Source: Vampirovibrionales bacterium (GTDB taxonomy: Bacteria > Cyanobacteriota > Vampirovibrionia > Vampirovibrionales > Vampirovibrionaceae). Taken from it: DNA of 64,000 nucleotides. The stretch is taken from assembly GCA_029262635.1 (NCBI GenBank), contig JAJCZA010000005.1, forward strand, positions 372,001-436,000, in the 5' to 3' direction. A program made the position numbers and the translations under genes. Positions 51,898-61,203 of the stretch are shown piece after piece (the stretch's first letter is position 1; each line of letters begins with the position of its first letter). Below the pieces are notes generated by a model that worked only from the letters and a program-made list of their open reading frames with translations, did not search any database and had not been told where the DNA came from.

Positions 51898-53775
51898 ATG
51901 AATTCAACAGAACCTCCCCCTGAACGGTCTCAAGTGGGGCATCCCAATATCAAAAGTATCGGCTTGGTCGAAAAATCGAGCAATGGGGGAGTGGAGAGTC
52001 ATGCGCTAACGACCGTGTTTAGCGGGATGGCGGTCAACTTTATTTTGGGTACTTTAAAGCTAATGGTTTGGCTTTTGTCGACCCATAAAAGCGCCGCGCT
52101 GTTTAGCGAGGTGCTTCACTCGTTTGGAGACGGCTTGAACAGTATTATTCTGGTGGTGGCCGCAGTCCGAGGTGGGAGGAAGCCGGATCGAACCCATCCG
52201 TTCGGCTATGGCTTGGAATCTAACTTTTGGTCCTTGTTTGCCAGTATTGTTCTGTTTGTTATTGCCAGTTGGGCGTTTATGGAGGGTTTAACTCGTTTTG
52301 GGCATCCTTATGTTCCTGAAGATACGTTCTGGCCGGTGGTCGTTTTGGTGGTTAGTATGGTGTTTGAACTGTTTGCCATCTGGTTGGCCTCCAGAGGCGT
52401 GTTGGCGGAGCTGAATGTAGAAGCCAACTTTTTTACGATGATCCCTAAAGGGTATTATTATGCCCATCAAGCCAAGGTACCGACCACTCGATTTGTCTTT
52501 TTTGAGGATACGCTGGCCTTTTTGGGTGCGTTTGTGGCGTGTCTGACCATTTTTGGGAGTCAGTATTTTGTGGTGTGGGGCTGGCTCCGACCGGAGCAAG
52601 CCCATTATCCAGACGCCATTGCATCGATTCTGATTTCGTTTATGCTGTTGGCCCTTTCGTTGCACCTGTTTTTGGATAACAAAAGTGTGTTGTTGGGCTC
52701 ATCCGCTTCTGCTAAGGAAGAAGAGGCGATTAAAAATACGGTGTTAAGCATTCATGGAGTATCTCAAATCCATGATATTAAAACCATTAATAAGGGTCAC
52801 TCGGGGCTGGTGATTCACCTGACGGTTGAAGTGGAGCCGGAGACACCGGTTAAGGATGTGGATGATCTAACTGATCATATTAAGGCCAAGCTTTCAGAAC
52901 GGTTCCCAAATGTGTTTCAAGAGCAGGTCTTTATTGAAGTGCTGGCGGATGAGACGGAAGTCGAGTGGAGTGCTAAATTTGAAGCTTTGGTAGAAGAAGG
53001 CCGCCGAGAAGGGGTTTTAAAGCCTCGAGATGAGCATCTGTTGCGTCGGGCGTATGATTTTACCGAGCTGGTGGTGCGAGATGTGATGGTGCCCCGGACG
53101 GATGTCGACTTTGTTAACCTAGAGACCTCTTTGGAGGAGCTGGCCGAGCAGATGATTGAAACGGGCCATACCCGCTACCCGGTGTTTCGGGAGAATGTGG
53201 ATGATCTGATGGGGATTGTTCATTCGAGAGATGTGTTTATGCAATGGCGTCTGGGGCGAACGGATATCTCGCTGGCCGAAATTATTCGGGAAATCGATAT
53301 TTATCCAGAAAATAAGCCTGTTAGCGATTTACTGGAAGAATTTAAGCGGAAAAAGCTCCGAATGGCGGCTGTGGCTGATGAACATGGCGGGTTTGCGGGT
53401 ATTGTGACCATTGAAGATTTGATGGAAGAAATCGTGGGCGAGATTTGGGACGAGCATGAAGACGAGGAGCTGATGCTCCAGTTCTTGAGTCCGTACCGTA
53501 TTTTAGTTAGTGGAAAATACAACATTGAGGATATTAATGATCAACTAGATCTGATGATTCCCAATGATGAATTTTTAACCATTGGCGGATTTGTGTTTGG
53601 CCGGTTGGGGCGGGAGCCGATAAAAGAAGATCGGGTGGGTTTTGAAGATTTGACCCTGACCGTGGATCAGGTGGATGGCCCTCGAATTGTGACTCTGATA
53701 ATCGAGTCGCCCCATCCGTTTGAGGATAAGCGAACGGCTCTGGAGCGAGAAAAATCAAGAACCTATGGGGGTTAA
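51898..53775 (+). CDS. CDF cation transporter fused to CBS pair and CorC/HlyC domain
   Basis: The 625-residue protein joins two usually separate modules. Residues 36-265 form a cation diffusion facilitator membrane domain with about six helices, HSFGD (75-79) in the second helix and HPFGYGLESNFW. Residues 275-350 are the CDF cytoplasmic dimerisation domain (SIHGVSQIHDIKTI, HLTVEVEP). Residues 390-515 are a CorC-type CBS pair (VRDVMVPRTDVDFVN, TRYPVFREN, AAVADEHGGFAGIVTIEDLMEEIVGEIWDE). Residues 530-615 are the CorC_HlyC domain. In known proteins this CBS-CorC unit follows a DUF21/CNNM membrane domain. Nucleotide-gated divalent metal export is the likely role. Confidence 0.88.
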   Translation: MNSTEPPPERSQVGHPNIKSIGLVEKSSNGGVESHALTTVFSGMAVNFILGTLKLMVWLLSTHKSAALFSEVLHSFGDGLNSIILVVAAVRGGRKPDRTHPFGYGLESNFWSLFASIVLFVIASWAFMEGLTRFGHPYVPEDTFWPVVVLVVSMVFELFAIWLASRGVLAELNVEANFFTMIPKGYYYAHQAKVPTTRFVFFEDTLAFLGAFVACLTIFGSQYFVVWGWLRPEQAHYPDAIASILISFMLLALSLHLFLDNKSVLLGSSASAKEEEAIKNTVLSIHGVSQIHDIKTINKGHSGLVIHLTVEVEPETPVKDVDDLTDHIKAKLSERFPNVFQEQVFIEVLADETEVEWSAKFEALVEEGRREGVLKPRDEHLLRRAYDFTELVVRDVMVPRTDVDFVNLETSLEELAEQMIETGHTRYPVFRENVDDLMGIVHSRDVFMQWRLGRTDISLAEIIREIDIYPENKPVSDLLEEFKRKKLRMAAVADEHGGFAGIVTIEDLMEEIVGEIWDEHEDEELMLQFLSPYRILVSGKYNIEDINDQLDLMIPNDEFLTIGGFVFGRLGREPIKEDRVGFEDLTLTVDQVDGPRIVTLIIESPHPFEDKRTALEREKSRTYGG

Positions 53776-53778
53776 TGT

Positions 53779-54444
53779 TTAAGTGGTTTTAAATAGGCCG
53801 TTTAAAATCGTTTGAAGTTGGGCCATAATTTCTTGATGCAGAAACTCTTTCGTTTTTAATGCCTCCATTACCCGAAAGCGATCGGGCTCGTTGGTGGCAA
53901 TCGCTCGATAACCTTGAGCGGTCTTTTCAAAAAAGTTCAGCTTTTCTTGTTCCAGCCGATCGGTTTCGCCTCGTTGGTCCACTCGTGTCAATAGAACCGC
54001 CGGGTTACCATCAAGCAGGAAGGTCAGATCTGGCTTTCTGTTCCCAGTGGCCATGTCGTTGAGTTGCTGAATCATGGCTTTGTCCAGATTCCGGCCATAA
54101 CCTTGATAAGCCATGGTGGAATCAATATGACGGTCGCAGAGGATAATGGTCCCTTTGGCTAGAGCCGGTAAAATGACTTCATCCATGTGTTGAGCCCGGT
54201 CGGCAATATAAAGAAGCAGTTCGCACCGGGGGGATACGTAACCGGGGTGGTGGAGAAGAATTTTTCGAATACCTTGTCCGAGGTTTGTTCCGCCGGGGTT
54301 TCGGGTAATCAGAACGGTGTAACCGGCTTTCTCTAGTGCCTGTTGACAAAGAGCCATTTGGGTTGACTTGCCGGAACCATCAATGCCTTCAAAAGTGATG
54401 AATAAGCCGTTGGTCGGTGTGTTAGCAGAGGAAAGGGGAGTCAT
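53779..54444 (-). CDS. tmk: Thymidylate kinase
   Basis: Tmk phosphorylates dTMP to dTDP. The 221-residue protein has the P-loop FEGIDGSGKST, the DRH/DRx substrate motif CDRHIDSTMAYQGYGR and a LID region (RGETDRLEQEKLNFFEKTAQGY). All are intact. Its start overlaps the R3H/AAA gene stop by 4 nt, and it stops 4 nt from the convergent CDF-fusion gene. Confidence 0.95.
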   Translation of the reverse strand: MTPLSSANTPTNGLFITFEGIDGSGKSTQMALCQQALEKAGYTVLITRNPGGTNLGQGIRKILLHHPGYVSPRCELLLYIADRAQHMDEVILPALAKGTIILCDRHIDSTMAYQGYGRNLDKAMIQQLNDMATGNRKPDLTFLLDGNPAVLLTRVDQRGETDRLEQEKLNFFEKTAQGYRAIATNEPDRFRVMEALKTKEFLHQEIMAQLQTILNGLFKTT

Positions 54445-56093
54445 GATGACTGGGTCTCGAGTTCTTCTGTTTTCTGGGTAATGTCCTTTTTAACGTCAGT
54501 TCGGTCGCTGTTTTCGGTGGCCTTTGGGGGAAGGATTTTAATATGCCGGTTGGGCTCATCGCCCACGCTGATGCTAATGAGTTCACTTTTTTCGATTAGT
54601 TCGTGTTGCAGGCGACGAATGAACGAGCGTCGAGGAGCCAGTTCAATAATTTCGCCCTTTTCTAAAATCTGCTCAATGGCTTCTCGTGCCTCCTGAAGAG
54701 CCAGCTCTGTTTCGTTTTCCTGACCCTCTTCTACTAAAAGGTCGGTAAAGGCCCCGTCCTTGGTCTGAAGAGCCTCTCGCATGACGCGCTGGATTTGGGG
54801 CATGGTGTTGGTTTTTACGATATAGACGGGTACTTCGTAATCTTCGGCGAGCTGTACAATTTTTGAACCCGGTCGGGCACTGCCTCGAAGAGCAATAATA
54901 GCATTGGCATCGTGAATATGGTTGGTGGTGGTTACGTTCTTTAGGTGTAGGCGTTGGATAATGCGATCCACATAGGCGCGGTTGACGGAATACAGGAAAA
55001 TCCGAAAGTCAGCAGCCTGATTGATGCTTGGGCTGGGGTGATGGTATTGATTCTTTTCGATGCTCTCGGCAATTTCGTTGGCCTGAATTTCTTCGTTAAT
55101 CACATCGGGCAGGGCTTTGACATCGCTCTGAAGAATACGAACGGTACCGGTTTTATCATCGACTCGACGAACTTCCGGGAAAATGGTCCAACCTCGGAGA
55201 ATGTGATCCACGGCTTCAGCCACGTCCGGGTAAACAGCCATGGTAGAGTGGTCGCGCATTTCCACACAAATATCAAAGGTGGGTTTGTTCTCTCGTTCAA
55301 GAACCGTTTTCTGAGAAGCGCGGCGTTTGGCTTCGTCATCGCCCAAAGTCACGGTTTGGACTCCGCCAATGAGATCCGAGAGCATTGGGTTTTTGATTAG
55401 GCTTTCTAGCGTACTGCCGTGGGCCGTAGCGATAAGAATGACCCCTCGTTCAGCGATGGTTCGAGAGGCTAAGGCTTCGGCCTCGGTTCCAATTTCATCC
55501 ACGATAATCACTTCGGGTGTGTGGTTTTCCACGGCTTCAATCATGACTTCTTTTTGCTTTTCTGGTGAACTAACTTGCATTCGGCGACTTCGACCGACGG
55601 CAGGGTGGGGGATATCTCCGTCCCCAGCAATCTCATTTGAGGTATCGACGATAACCACTCGCTTTTTCTGGTCATCGGCGAGCAATTTAGCAATTTCCCG
55701 AAGTTTCGTGGTTTTCCCCATGCCGGGCGGGCCAAGAATTAAAAGGCTTTTTCCGGATTCGACTAAATCTTTGATGCATTCAATGGTACCGGTGATAACC
55801 TTCCCAACCCGGCAGGTCAGGCCAACAACTTCGCCCTGACGGTTTCGGAGAGCGCTAATTCGGTGAAGGGTTCGAGGGATCCCGGCCCGGTTATCCGAGG
55901 TGAAGTGGCCAATGTGTTTGATGACATGGTTTAGATCATTATGGGTGATTTGTTGGTTGCCGAGAAGCTCGAACCGTTTTTTCCGGAAGCGGCCCTCGGG
56001 TAATCGGCCTAAATCCATAACCACTTCAATCAGGTTTTCTAAATCGTGTTGGACGAGGGCTTGACGGACAGCCTCCGGGAGGATATCAATCAA
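54441..56093 (-). CDS. Ycf45-like AAA ATPase with R3H domain
   Basis: The 550-residue protein has an ATPase core similar to the SpoIIIAA/Ycf45 family: Walker A LILGPPGMGKTTKLREIA, RVVIVDTSNEIAGDGDIPHPAVGRSRRMQV, Walker B PEVIIVDEIGTEAEA and ATAHGSTLESLIKNPMLSDLIGGVQTVTLGDDEA. A middle segment of unknown fold (HDANAIIALRGSARPGSKIVQLAEDYEVPVYIVKT) follows, then a C-terminal R3H nucleic-acid-binding segment (APRRSFIRRLQHELIEKSELISISVGDEPNRHIKI). This architecture is typical of Cyanobacteria and plastids. The only in-frame start is TTG at 56093. It is coupled to tmk. Confidence 0.88.
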   Translation of the reverse strand: MIDILPEAVRQALVQHDLENLIEVVMDLGRLPEGRFRKKRFELLGNQQITHNDLNHVIKHIGHFTSDNRAGIPRTLHRISALRNRQGEVVGLTCRVGKVITGTIECIKDLVESGKSLLILGPPGMGKTTKLREIAKLLADDQKKRVVIVDTSNEIAGDGDIPHPAVGRSRRMQVSSPEKQKEVMIEAVENHTPEVIIVDEIGTEAEALASRTIAERGVILIATAHGSTLESLIKNPMLSDLIGGVQTVTLGDDEAKRRASQKTVLERENKPTFDICVEMRDHSTMAVYPDVAEAVDHILRGWTIFPEVRRVDDKTGTVRILQSDVKALPDVINEEIQANEIAESIEKNQYHHPSPSINQAADFRIFLYSVNRAYVDRIIQRLHLKNVTTTNHIHDANAIIALRGSARPGSKIVQLAEDYEVPVYIVKTNTMPQIQRVMREALQTKDGAFTDLLVEEGQENETELALQEAREAIEQILEKGEIIELAPRRSFIRRLQHELIEKSELISISVGDEPNRHIKILPPKATENSDRTDVKKDITQKTEELETQSS

Positions 56094-56136
56094 TAGCTGA
56101 AGTTCATCTTCGATGGCGGAATCCTCTTCTTCTCAT

Positions 56137-57264
56137 TTATTTGACGGGGTTGTTCAAGGTTACTCCCAGTCCTGAGGGTATGATGGGAGCCGTTTGGTCT
56201 GCCTTTATTATAACCGATTTTTTCCGGTGCTGAAAAGGGGTAATCAATCGTTGGGCGATGTGTTGGGCATGAGGGGAGAGGCTTCCCTCTTCCGTTGGCT
56301 TTAGGTGATGCCAGACAGCTTGTCGGGCGACCGTACCCATACCGACCCCGGCGATAAACTGGTATTGAGGCTGATTCAGGTAGTCGGCTGTTTGGGCGTT
56401 GACGCCGCCGGAGAGGGTGATAAACGGGAATTGGTCTTGGGTTTGAGCTTTAAATGCCATGGCGGCCCGAAGCACCGGGAGTGACGTGTCTGCTTGATCG
56501 GAACCGGACATGGGGGCGCCGTCAATCTGGATAATTAGGGGGAAATCGGGGCTGATCGTTTGGGCAAACGATTGTATTTGGGTTAAAAAGGAAAGCCATT
56601 GGGCGGGTTTCACCGTGTCTGGGCGAAAGCATACGGAAAGTGCTTTTTTCTTAAGAGCCAACTGGAATGGCTTTAGAAAGTCAGAAAGCATATAAGGATC
56701 CGCAAAACGGGTGTGGATTTCAACGGCTCCGACGAGCGGATGAGATAACAAACGGTTCAGTTTTTCTGGATTTTGATGGAAGGGGCGAAGTATCAGTGCT
56801 TGTGTCGGGCAGGTGGTTACGCATCGACCACAACCATAACAAAGGGGCTGGATAATGTTGAGCCGGGCTTTATCGGAAGATAGTTCGATGGCGTTGGTGG
56901 GACAGATGGGGATGCAAGCGTTGCATAAAATGCAATCAGGTTCCTGAAGGTCGATTTTTCGGAAATGAGGATCCGGGTCGAGGGGAATGGACACCATGAT
57001 TAACGGGTGGGGCATCTCGTTGGGGAGTGAGGTTAGTCCGGTTGCGACGGCCTGTAAAACCGCTTCATCGGGGGCAATATCAATAGCATGACACCCGGCT
57101 TTAGCATAGATAGCCGTAAGCTGACTGACTTTGTCTGTTTCGGTAAAACTTCCGCCACAAATGAGTTTGAAAAACCGGTGGTCTTCCAGTGCGGTGCGGG
57201 CGCGGTGTTGGGCGGGTGTCAATGAGTGTTTCATGGATGCGACTAAAGTAGCGTAGTCGGTCAT
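56137..57264 (-). CDS. LdpA-like iron-sulfur protein
   Basis: From ATG 57264 the 375-residue protein begins with a domain matching the cyanobacterial LdpA start (RFFKLICGGSF, YAKAGCHAIDIAPDEAVLQA). Two [4Fe-4S] motifs follow: C111-x2-C114-x2-C117-x3-C121 and C142-x2-C145-x2-C148-x3-C152. The C-terminal region (LPLIIQIDGAPMSGSD, FITLSGGVNAQTADYL) resembles a TIM-barrel-like LdpA C-terminal domain. LdpA links redox state to the circadian clock in Synechococcus. The frame is open up to 57381 but overlaps the tRNA, so the later ATG is used. Confidence 0.75.
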   Translation of the reverse strand: MTDYATLVASMKHSLTPAQHRARTALEDHRFFKLICGGSFTETDKVSQLTAIYAKAGCHAIDIAPDEAVLQAVATGLTSLPNEMPHPLIMVSIPLDPDPHFRKIDLQEPDCILCNACIPICPTNAIELSSDKARLNIIQPLCYGCGRCVTTCPTQALILRPFHQNPEKLNRLLSHPLVGAVEIHTRFADPYMLSDFLKPFQLALKKKALSVCFRPDTVKPAQWLSFLTQIQSFAQTISPDFPLIIQIDGAPMSGSDQADTSLPVLRAAMAFKAQTQDQFPFITLSGGVNAQTADYLNQPQYQFIAGVGMGTVARQAVWHHLKPTEEGSLSPHAQHIAQRLITPFQHRKKSVIIKADQTAPIIPSGLGVTLNNPVK

Positions 57265-57354
57265 GGGATTCAATAGGTTGGTCTGATTCCTTCTTTTTAA
57301 AGGATTGTAATTCCGTTTGATCTTGGGTATAAAAAGGGCAGAGAAATTAAGGAT

Positions 57355-57430
<76 letters not shown>

Positions 57431-57739
57431 CTATATCAAGGGTTTTCAGGTTTAGACTGAAGGCTCTTTTTTAGTCTTGTATAATTCTTGTGTAAGAGTG
57501 TGGGAAATGTTTGTTTTTTTGATTCTTTTTTCGTTGAAGTTTAGATTTTTTCTGCCTGTGATCGGAAAAACGAGGGTGCGTTCTGGAGCAAAAAGGTGAA
57601 CCTAGGAACCGGCACTTTCGTTTTTCGAATATCTGATGATTTAATTAACAGAACTCTTTTAGAGAATTCAAACGTTAGAGACACCCCTTGACGTGATCCC
57701 AATAATCGGTAAATGTACTTCAGTAGCCTAAGTGGTCGT
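57431..57739. other. Intergenic region downstream of the tRNA
   Basis: Beyond the possible tRNA terminator, this 309-bp stretch has no recognised gene, integrase fragment or repeat of the tRNA 3' end. An 82-codon minus-strand frame (57541-57789) overlaps the papain-like gene and has no coding character. Confidence 0.4.
57445..57472 (+). terminator. Possible terminator of tRNA-Thr
   Basis: TTCAG (57445-57449) and CTGAA (57457-57461) form a short stem, followed after a few bases by a six-T run (57467-57472). Confidence 0.35.
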
Positions 57740-59797
57740 TTATTTCCAGGTATAGGTACGGCCCCAGCTTTCTTTGGCCAGTGTTTCAATTTCTCTCACA
57801 ACCTGAGTAGGAACGGCGAATCCGTCTCCCTCTTCATAAGGGTTGTAGTGAAATGCGTAAAGACGTGAAACAAACTGATTAAAAGGCAACGATGACTCCC
57901 CTTCCTCTTCACCGTTTTCATAAACAGAAGGCTGTATCTCTTGTCCCCAATCTTGACGCCCTTCATTATTGGGGTTGTAAAAATAAATTCGAAGCTGACC
58001 TTTTGGATCTTGGCTGATTCGTTGAATTGAAACAGCATGCATTCCTAATAAATCCGCATGGGTGTTGGTAATCAGTAATCCGACAGGATTAGGGTACATG
58101 AGTTCGTAGCCATCGTTGAATGTGGGGTGATGGGTAGAAAAGAATCGACGAACAAAATCTTCATAGTTTGCCACTTGACCTTGCAAGTCGAAAACAGAAG
58201 AGAATCCTGAAGAAACCCAGCGACCATATAAAGCCGGATTGACCCATTTATGGCCATCTTCGTTGCGCAGGGCAACCTGCACCATTAAAGCACTATAGAC
58301 TCGGTCCAAATGGGGGACCAATACCAAAGATACGGGATCCAGGTCCAAATCGATGGTTGTCATTAACCCATTTTCTAATTGATTGGATTGAATGGTTGTC
58401 CCTTCAAACGGTACTTCAATTAAACCATCGCGAGCAGCACTGACTAATAATTCAATAAGATAACCTGGTGCATGTTGGCTCCAGAGACTAATTCCACGGG
58501 CCGACTGACACGTTGGGTTTTTACCTTGGCCAATCCCCAAAGGCTGACCCAAAACCATAATTAAACCCGCCACTAAAATCGAATTCGCCGTGACACCGTC
58601 TTGAGATGGGCGCTGGGCTAAAAGAGTTTGTCTGGCCTCTGAACAAATATCCAAATCAATAAGCCGGTTAATACCGCTAATAATTTCAGTACGTGAAAAT
58701 AAACTACGTTCCAGCATAACGGCGAGGCCATAAATCGCCCTGAATGTTGAGGGTAAAATAGCGAAACGAATGAGTTGATGAACAAATTTCTCGTTCTCAG
58801 CCAACTCAGCCTGACCGGATTCATTGAGACCGAGAGATTTTGCAATCAGCTCGGGGGCCTGTCGTCTTAAAAAACGGACCAAAATAGCATGGTTTGGGCT
58901 GGAAAGACCTGTCGTTCGAAGTATGTCGCCAAAATGTTCTGCTTCTGCTTCTAAAGCCGATATATCGGCGTTTTGAAGCGCTTGCCGGTAGGAGGCGAAA
59001 TCTTTACAATCTTGACTCAGTGGACTAATCCCATGAATCGCCGTAGAGAAGTGATCCAGTTTTTTATGCGTTTCATCAGGGGTTTTGGGGGGTGGAATTT
59101 TACTCGCCATTTCAATCATTTTACGCACGTTTTCCGTCATGATTGGACGCTGCATGATAACTTGTTCAATTTCAGAAACCACATCTTCTCGCAAGCTCTC
59201 TAAAGAAAGCTCTGAAGCGAGTAAAGTGAATAACCGCTCATTACTCTCTTGATTTGGGTTTCCCTGAATTCTTTGTTGTTCGGTTCCCCCCGTAGGAAAG
59301 ACAAATTCAAAATTTAAAGCAATCACTTTTTCTAAAAAGCGGGTGGCGTCTTTCGTATCGACTTTAGCGTTTTTTGCGTGTCCTTTTGCAATCGCCAGCA
59401 TGCGGAGCTCGCTTAAGCTTTCGAGTGTTGGATAAACCCCGATAGCCAACAAACTTCCTTTAACCAATTCTGGCCGGAGTTTTTCGGGGTGTTCCCAAGA
59501 TCCGCCGTAGAATACCCCGTAAGGACCAAAAAGGTGTGCTCGAGTGTACAGTGCCCGTAAACCTTCATTACTTTCTAGCAGAACTTGGGCCAGCTGAAAA
59601 ATAGTGTCCTGATAGGGTCCCTTAGCAAAAGGCTTCGCCTGATTTAAAGATTCTAGAGCCGAATCAAACTTTTCAGCCATTCGGGCAATTTTTGAGGGAA
59701 CAGTGGCATCATACGTTTGAGGTGAATGACCTGATAGTGCATTCATCTTATTTTTCTCCCTGCTTAATATCGATTTTAATTGTCCTAGAATACTCAT
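57740..59797 (-). CDS. Large protein with predicted papain-like Cys-His-Asn domain
   Basis: The 685-residue protein matches no family I know. Residues 1-400 are mainly helical (LESLSELRMLAIAKG, FLRRQAPELIAKSLGL). The C-terminal 270 residues resemble a papain/transglutaminase-type hydrolase. Cys430 lies at a helix start after a Gly-rich loop (GIGQGKNPTCQSARGISLWS), His587 precedes a strand (LLGMHAVSI), and Asn608 follows the next strand (LRIYFYNPNNEGRQDWG). Spacing and local context fit a Cys-His-Asn triad. No signal peptide or membrane helix is visible. Its start overlaps the ATP-grasp stop by 4 nt, so the two products probably act together. Catalysis is inferred only. Confidence 0.6.
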   Translation of the reverse strand: MSILGQLKSILSREKNKMNALSGHSPQTYDATVPSKIARMAEKFDSALESLNQAKPFAKGPYQDTIFQLAQVLLESNEGLRALYTRAHLFGPYGVFYGGSWEHPEKLRPELVKGSLLAIGVYPTLESLSELRMLAIAKGHAKNAKVDTKDATRFLEKVIALNFEFVFPTGGTEQQRIQGNPNQESNERLFTLLASELSLESLREDVVSEIEQVIMQRPIMTENVRKMIEMASKIPPPKTPDETHKKLDHFSTAIHGISPLSQDCKDFASYRQALQNADISALEAEAEHFGDILRTTGLSSPNHAILVRFLRRQAPELIAKSLGLNESGQAELAENEKFVHQLIRFAILPSTFRAIYGLAVMLERSLFSRTEIISGINRLIDLDICSEARQTLLAQRPSQDGVTANSILVAGLIMVLGQPLGIGQGKNPTCQSARGISLWSQHAPGYLIELLVSAARDGLIEVPFEGTTIQSNQLENGLMTTIDLDLDPVSLVLVPHLDRVYSALMVQVALRNEDGHKWVNPALYGRWVSSGFSSVFDLQGQVANYEDFVRRFFSTHHPTFNDGYELMYPNPVGLLITNTHADLLGMHAVSIQRISQDPKGQLRIYFYNPNNEGRQDWGQEIQPSVYENGEEEGESSLPFNQFVSRLYAFHYNPYEEGDGFAVPTQVVREIETLAKESWGRTYTWK

Positions 59798-61116
59798 GAA
59801 ATAACAGGTTCGGCAAACGATTCAGAGACATAAAAATCGACTTCTTGATCATAATAAACCAGAAGATCACGCATTTTATCCGGGTCATCACCATAAAAGA
59901 AAACGGTGCCGTAATGGTCTCCAAAAGCGACTCGGTCAGCTACTTTTAAACTGGCAGGAATAAATAAATTATGGTGGTCATAATAGGGATGCTCTAAAAG
60001 AGCGTCCGGGACGTTGACGTTGTTCACTATTTTTTGTTTCGGGTACACCATCACACAACCGGCATAACCCTGACGGTCTTTTGCGTCGGTTGGGAAGAAT
60101 TTATTTAATTCTTCTTCAGGTGTGTTGGGATTTGCACAAAGTGCAAACCCTAGATACGGATCAAACCCATAAGCTTTCTGGATTAGGTCAAAAATATGTC
60201 CCCCAGGGATTCGGGCAGCGACTTCTCCAAAACTTATTTTTTTATCGGGTGTGATGAAAAATTCGGGGTGAATCATGCCATATTCAATCCCAAAGGCTTC
60301 AATCAATTGTTCCACTGCTGCGTGAATCAGAGGACGGTCGTTTTCTAAAGCTGGAGAAGCCGGAATAAAATTGGTATGACCAAGACGTATATATTCAGTA
60401 ATATTGAGGAACTGTATTTTTCCTTTATGAATAAACACTTCGCAGGAAAACTCCTGGCCTGCCAGATGACTTTCCATCAAGCAAGGGAAATCATCATCAC
60501 CGAGTTTTTTCTCAATATCGTCTTTACTGCGAATCATCACATGGCCCATTGAACCTGCCGCAGAGGTTGGCTTTACATGAATGGGCTCCATGTCTTCGCC
60601 TTCAAGTTTTAATAGAGCGCCATTGACCCGTTGAAAGAATTTATAAACGTCATTTATATTATCAGCCTCTTCGAACACACCAATACGGATACCATGCATT
60701 TGGGCTTTTCGCTTCATCATGGCTTTATCCCTGAAAAGAAAATAGCGATTAAACAGCCGGACGTCACTTCTGATTTGAGCATTGATGGAACCGGCCCACT
60801 CAACCGTTTCTTCATACAAGGGCACAGCGACCTCGACACCCGCTTCTGCTAATGTGTTGTATAAGCTCTGAGATTGGTCATTCACTTTATCAAACTGCCA
60901 CAACACATGAGGGATCTGATGGAGAAGCATGTATTCACTAAATTCTGGAGGAACAACCGCTACAAACGATTGATTGGCTTTATCCAATGATTCCATCATC
61001 GCTAAACTATAGCCTAACAGTGCCGTTTTTAAAGGATGAGCGGGCTTACAGTGAATTTGAGGCTTCCCTTCTGGGAGATCGGTTGCTTCTGTGGATGTTG
61101 TCATTCTATCTGTCAT
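59794..61116 (-). CDS. ATP-grasp carboxylate-amine ligase
   Basis: The 440-residue protein has an N-terminal Rossmann-like part (KTALLGYSLAMMES) and an ATP-grasp domain. Visible motifs are VKPTSAAGSMGHVMI (glycine-rich nucleotide loop), MESHLAGQEFSCEVFI, and the metal-binding segment MIHPEFFIT with FGEVAARIPGGHIFDLIQKAYGFD. Such enzymes activate a carboxylate as acyl phosphate and join it to an amine or amino acid. The substrate is unknown. GAGAGG lies 10 nt upstream of ATG 61116. It is coupled to the papain-like gene and follows the MarR-GNAT gene by 87 nt. Confidence 0.85.
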   Translation of the reverse strand: MTDRMTTSTEATDLPEGKPQIHCKPAHPLKTALLGYSLAMMESLDKANQSFVAVVPPEFSEYMLLHQIPHVLWQFDKVNDQSQSLYNTLAEAGVEVAVPLYEETVEWAGSINAQIRSDVRLFNRYFLFRDKAMMKRKAQMHGIRIGVFEEADNINDVYKFFQRVNGALLKLEGEDMEPIHVKPTSAAGSMGHVMIRSKDDIEKKLGDDDFPCLMESHLAGQEFSCEVFIHKGKIQFLNITEYIRLGHTNFIPASPALENDRPLIHAAVEQLIEAFGIEYGMIHPEFFITPDKKISFGEVAARIPGGHIFDLIQKAYGFDPYLGFALCANPNTPEEELNKFFPTDAKDRQGYAGCVMVYPKQKIVNNVNVPDALLEHPYYDHHNLFIPASLKVADRVAFGDHYGTVFFYGDDPDKMRDLLVYYDQEVDFYVSESFAEPVIS

Positions 61117-61203
61117 CTAAAGTTTACCTCTCAAATGGTTGACTCAATAAGCGAGTCATAAACGGTTCCGGCTTTATTTTACACTGAATATCTATATATC
61201 CTA

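Noticed and set aside
57541-57789. 82-codon minus-strand frame downstream of the papain-like gene
   Set aside because: It overlaps the C-terminus of the papain-like gene in another frame and has no coding character or ribosome site.
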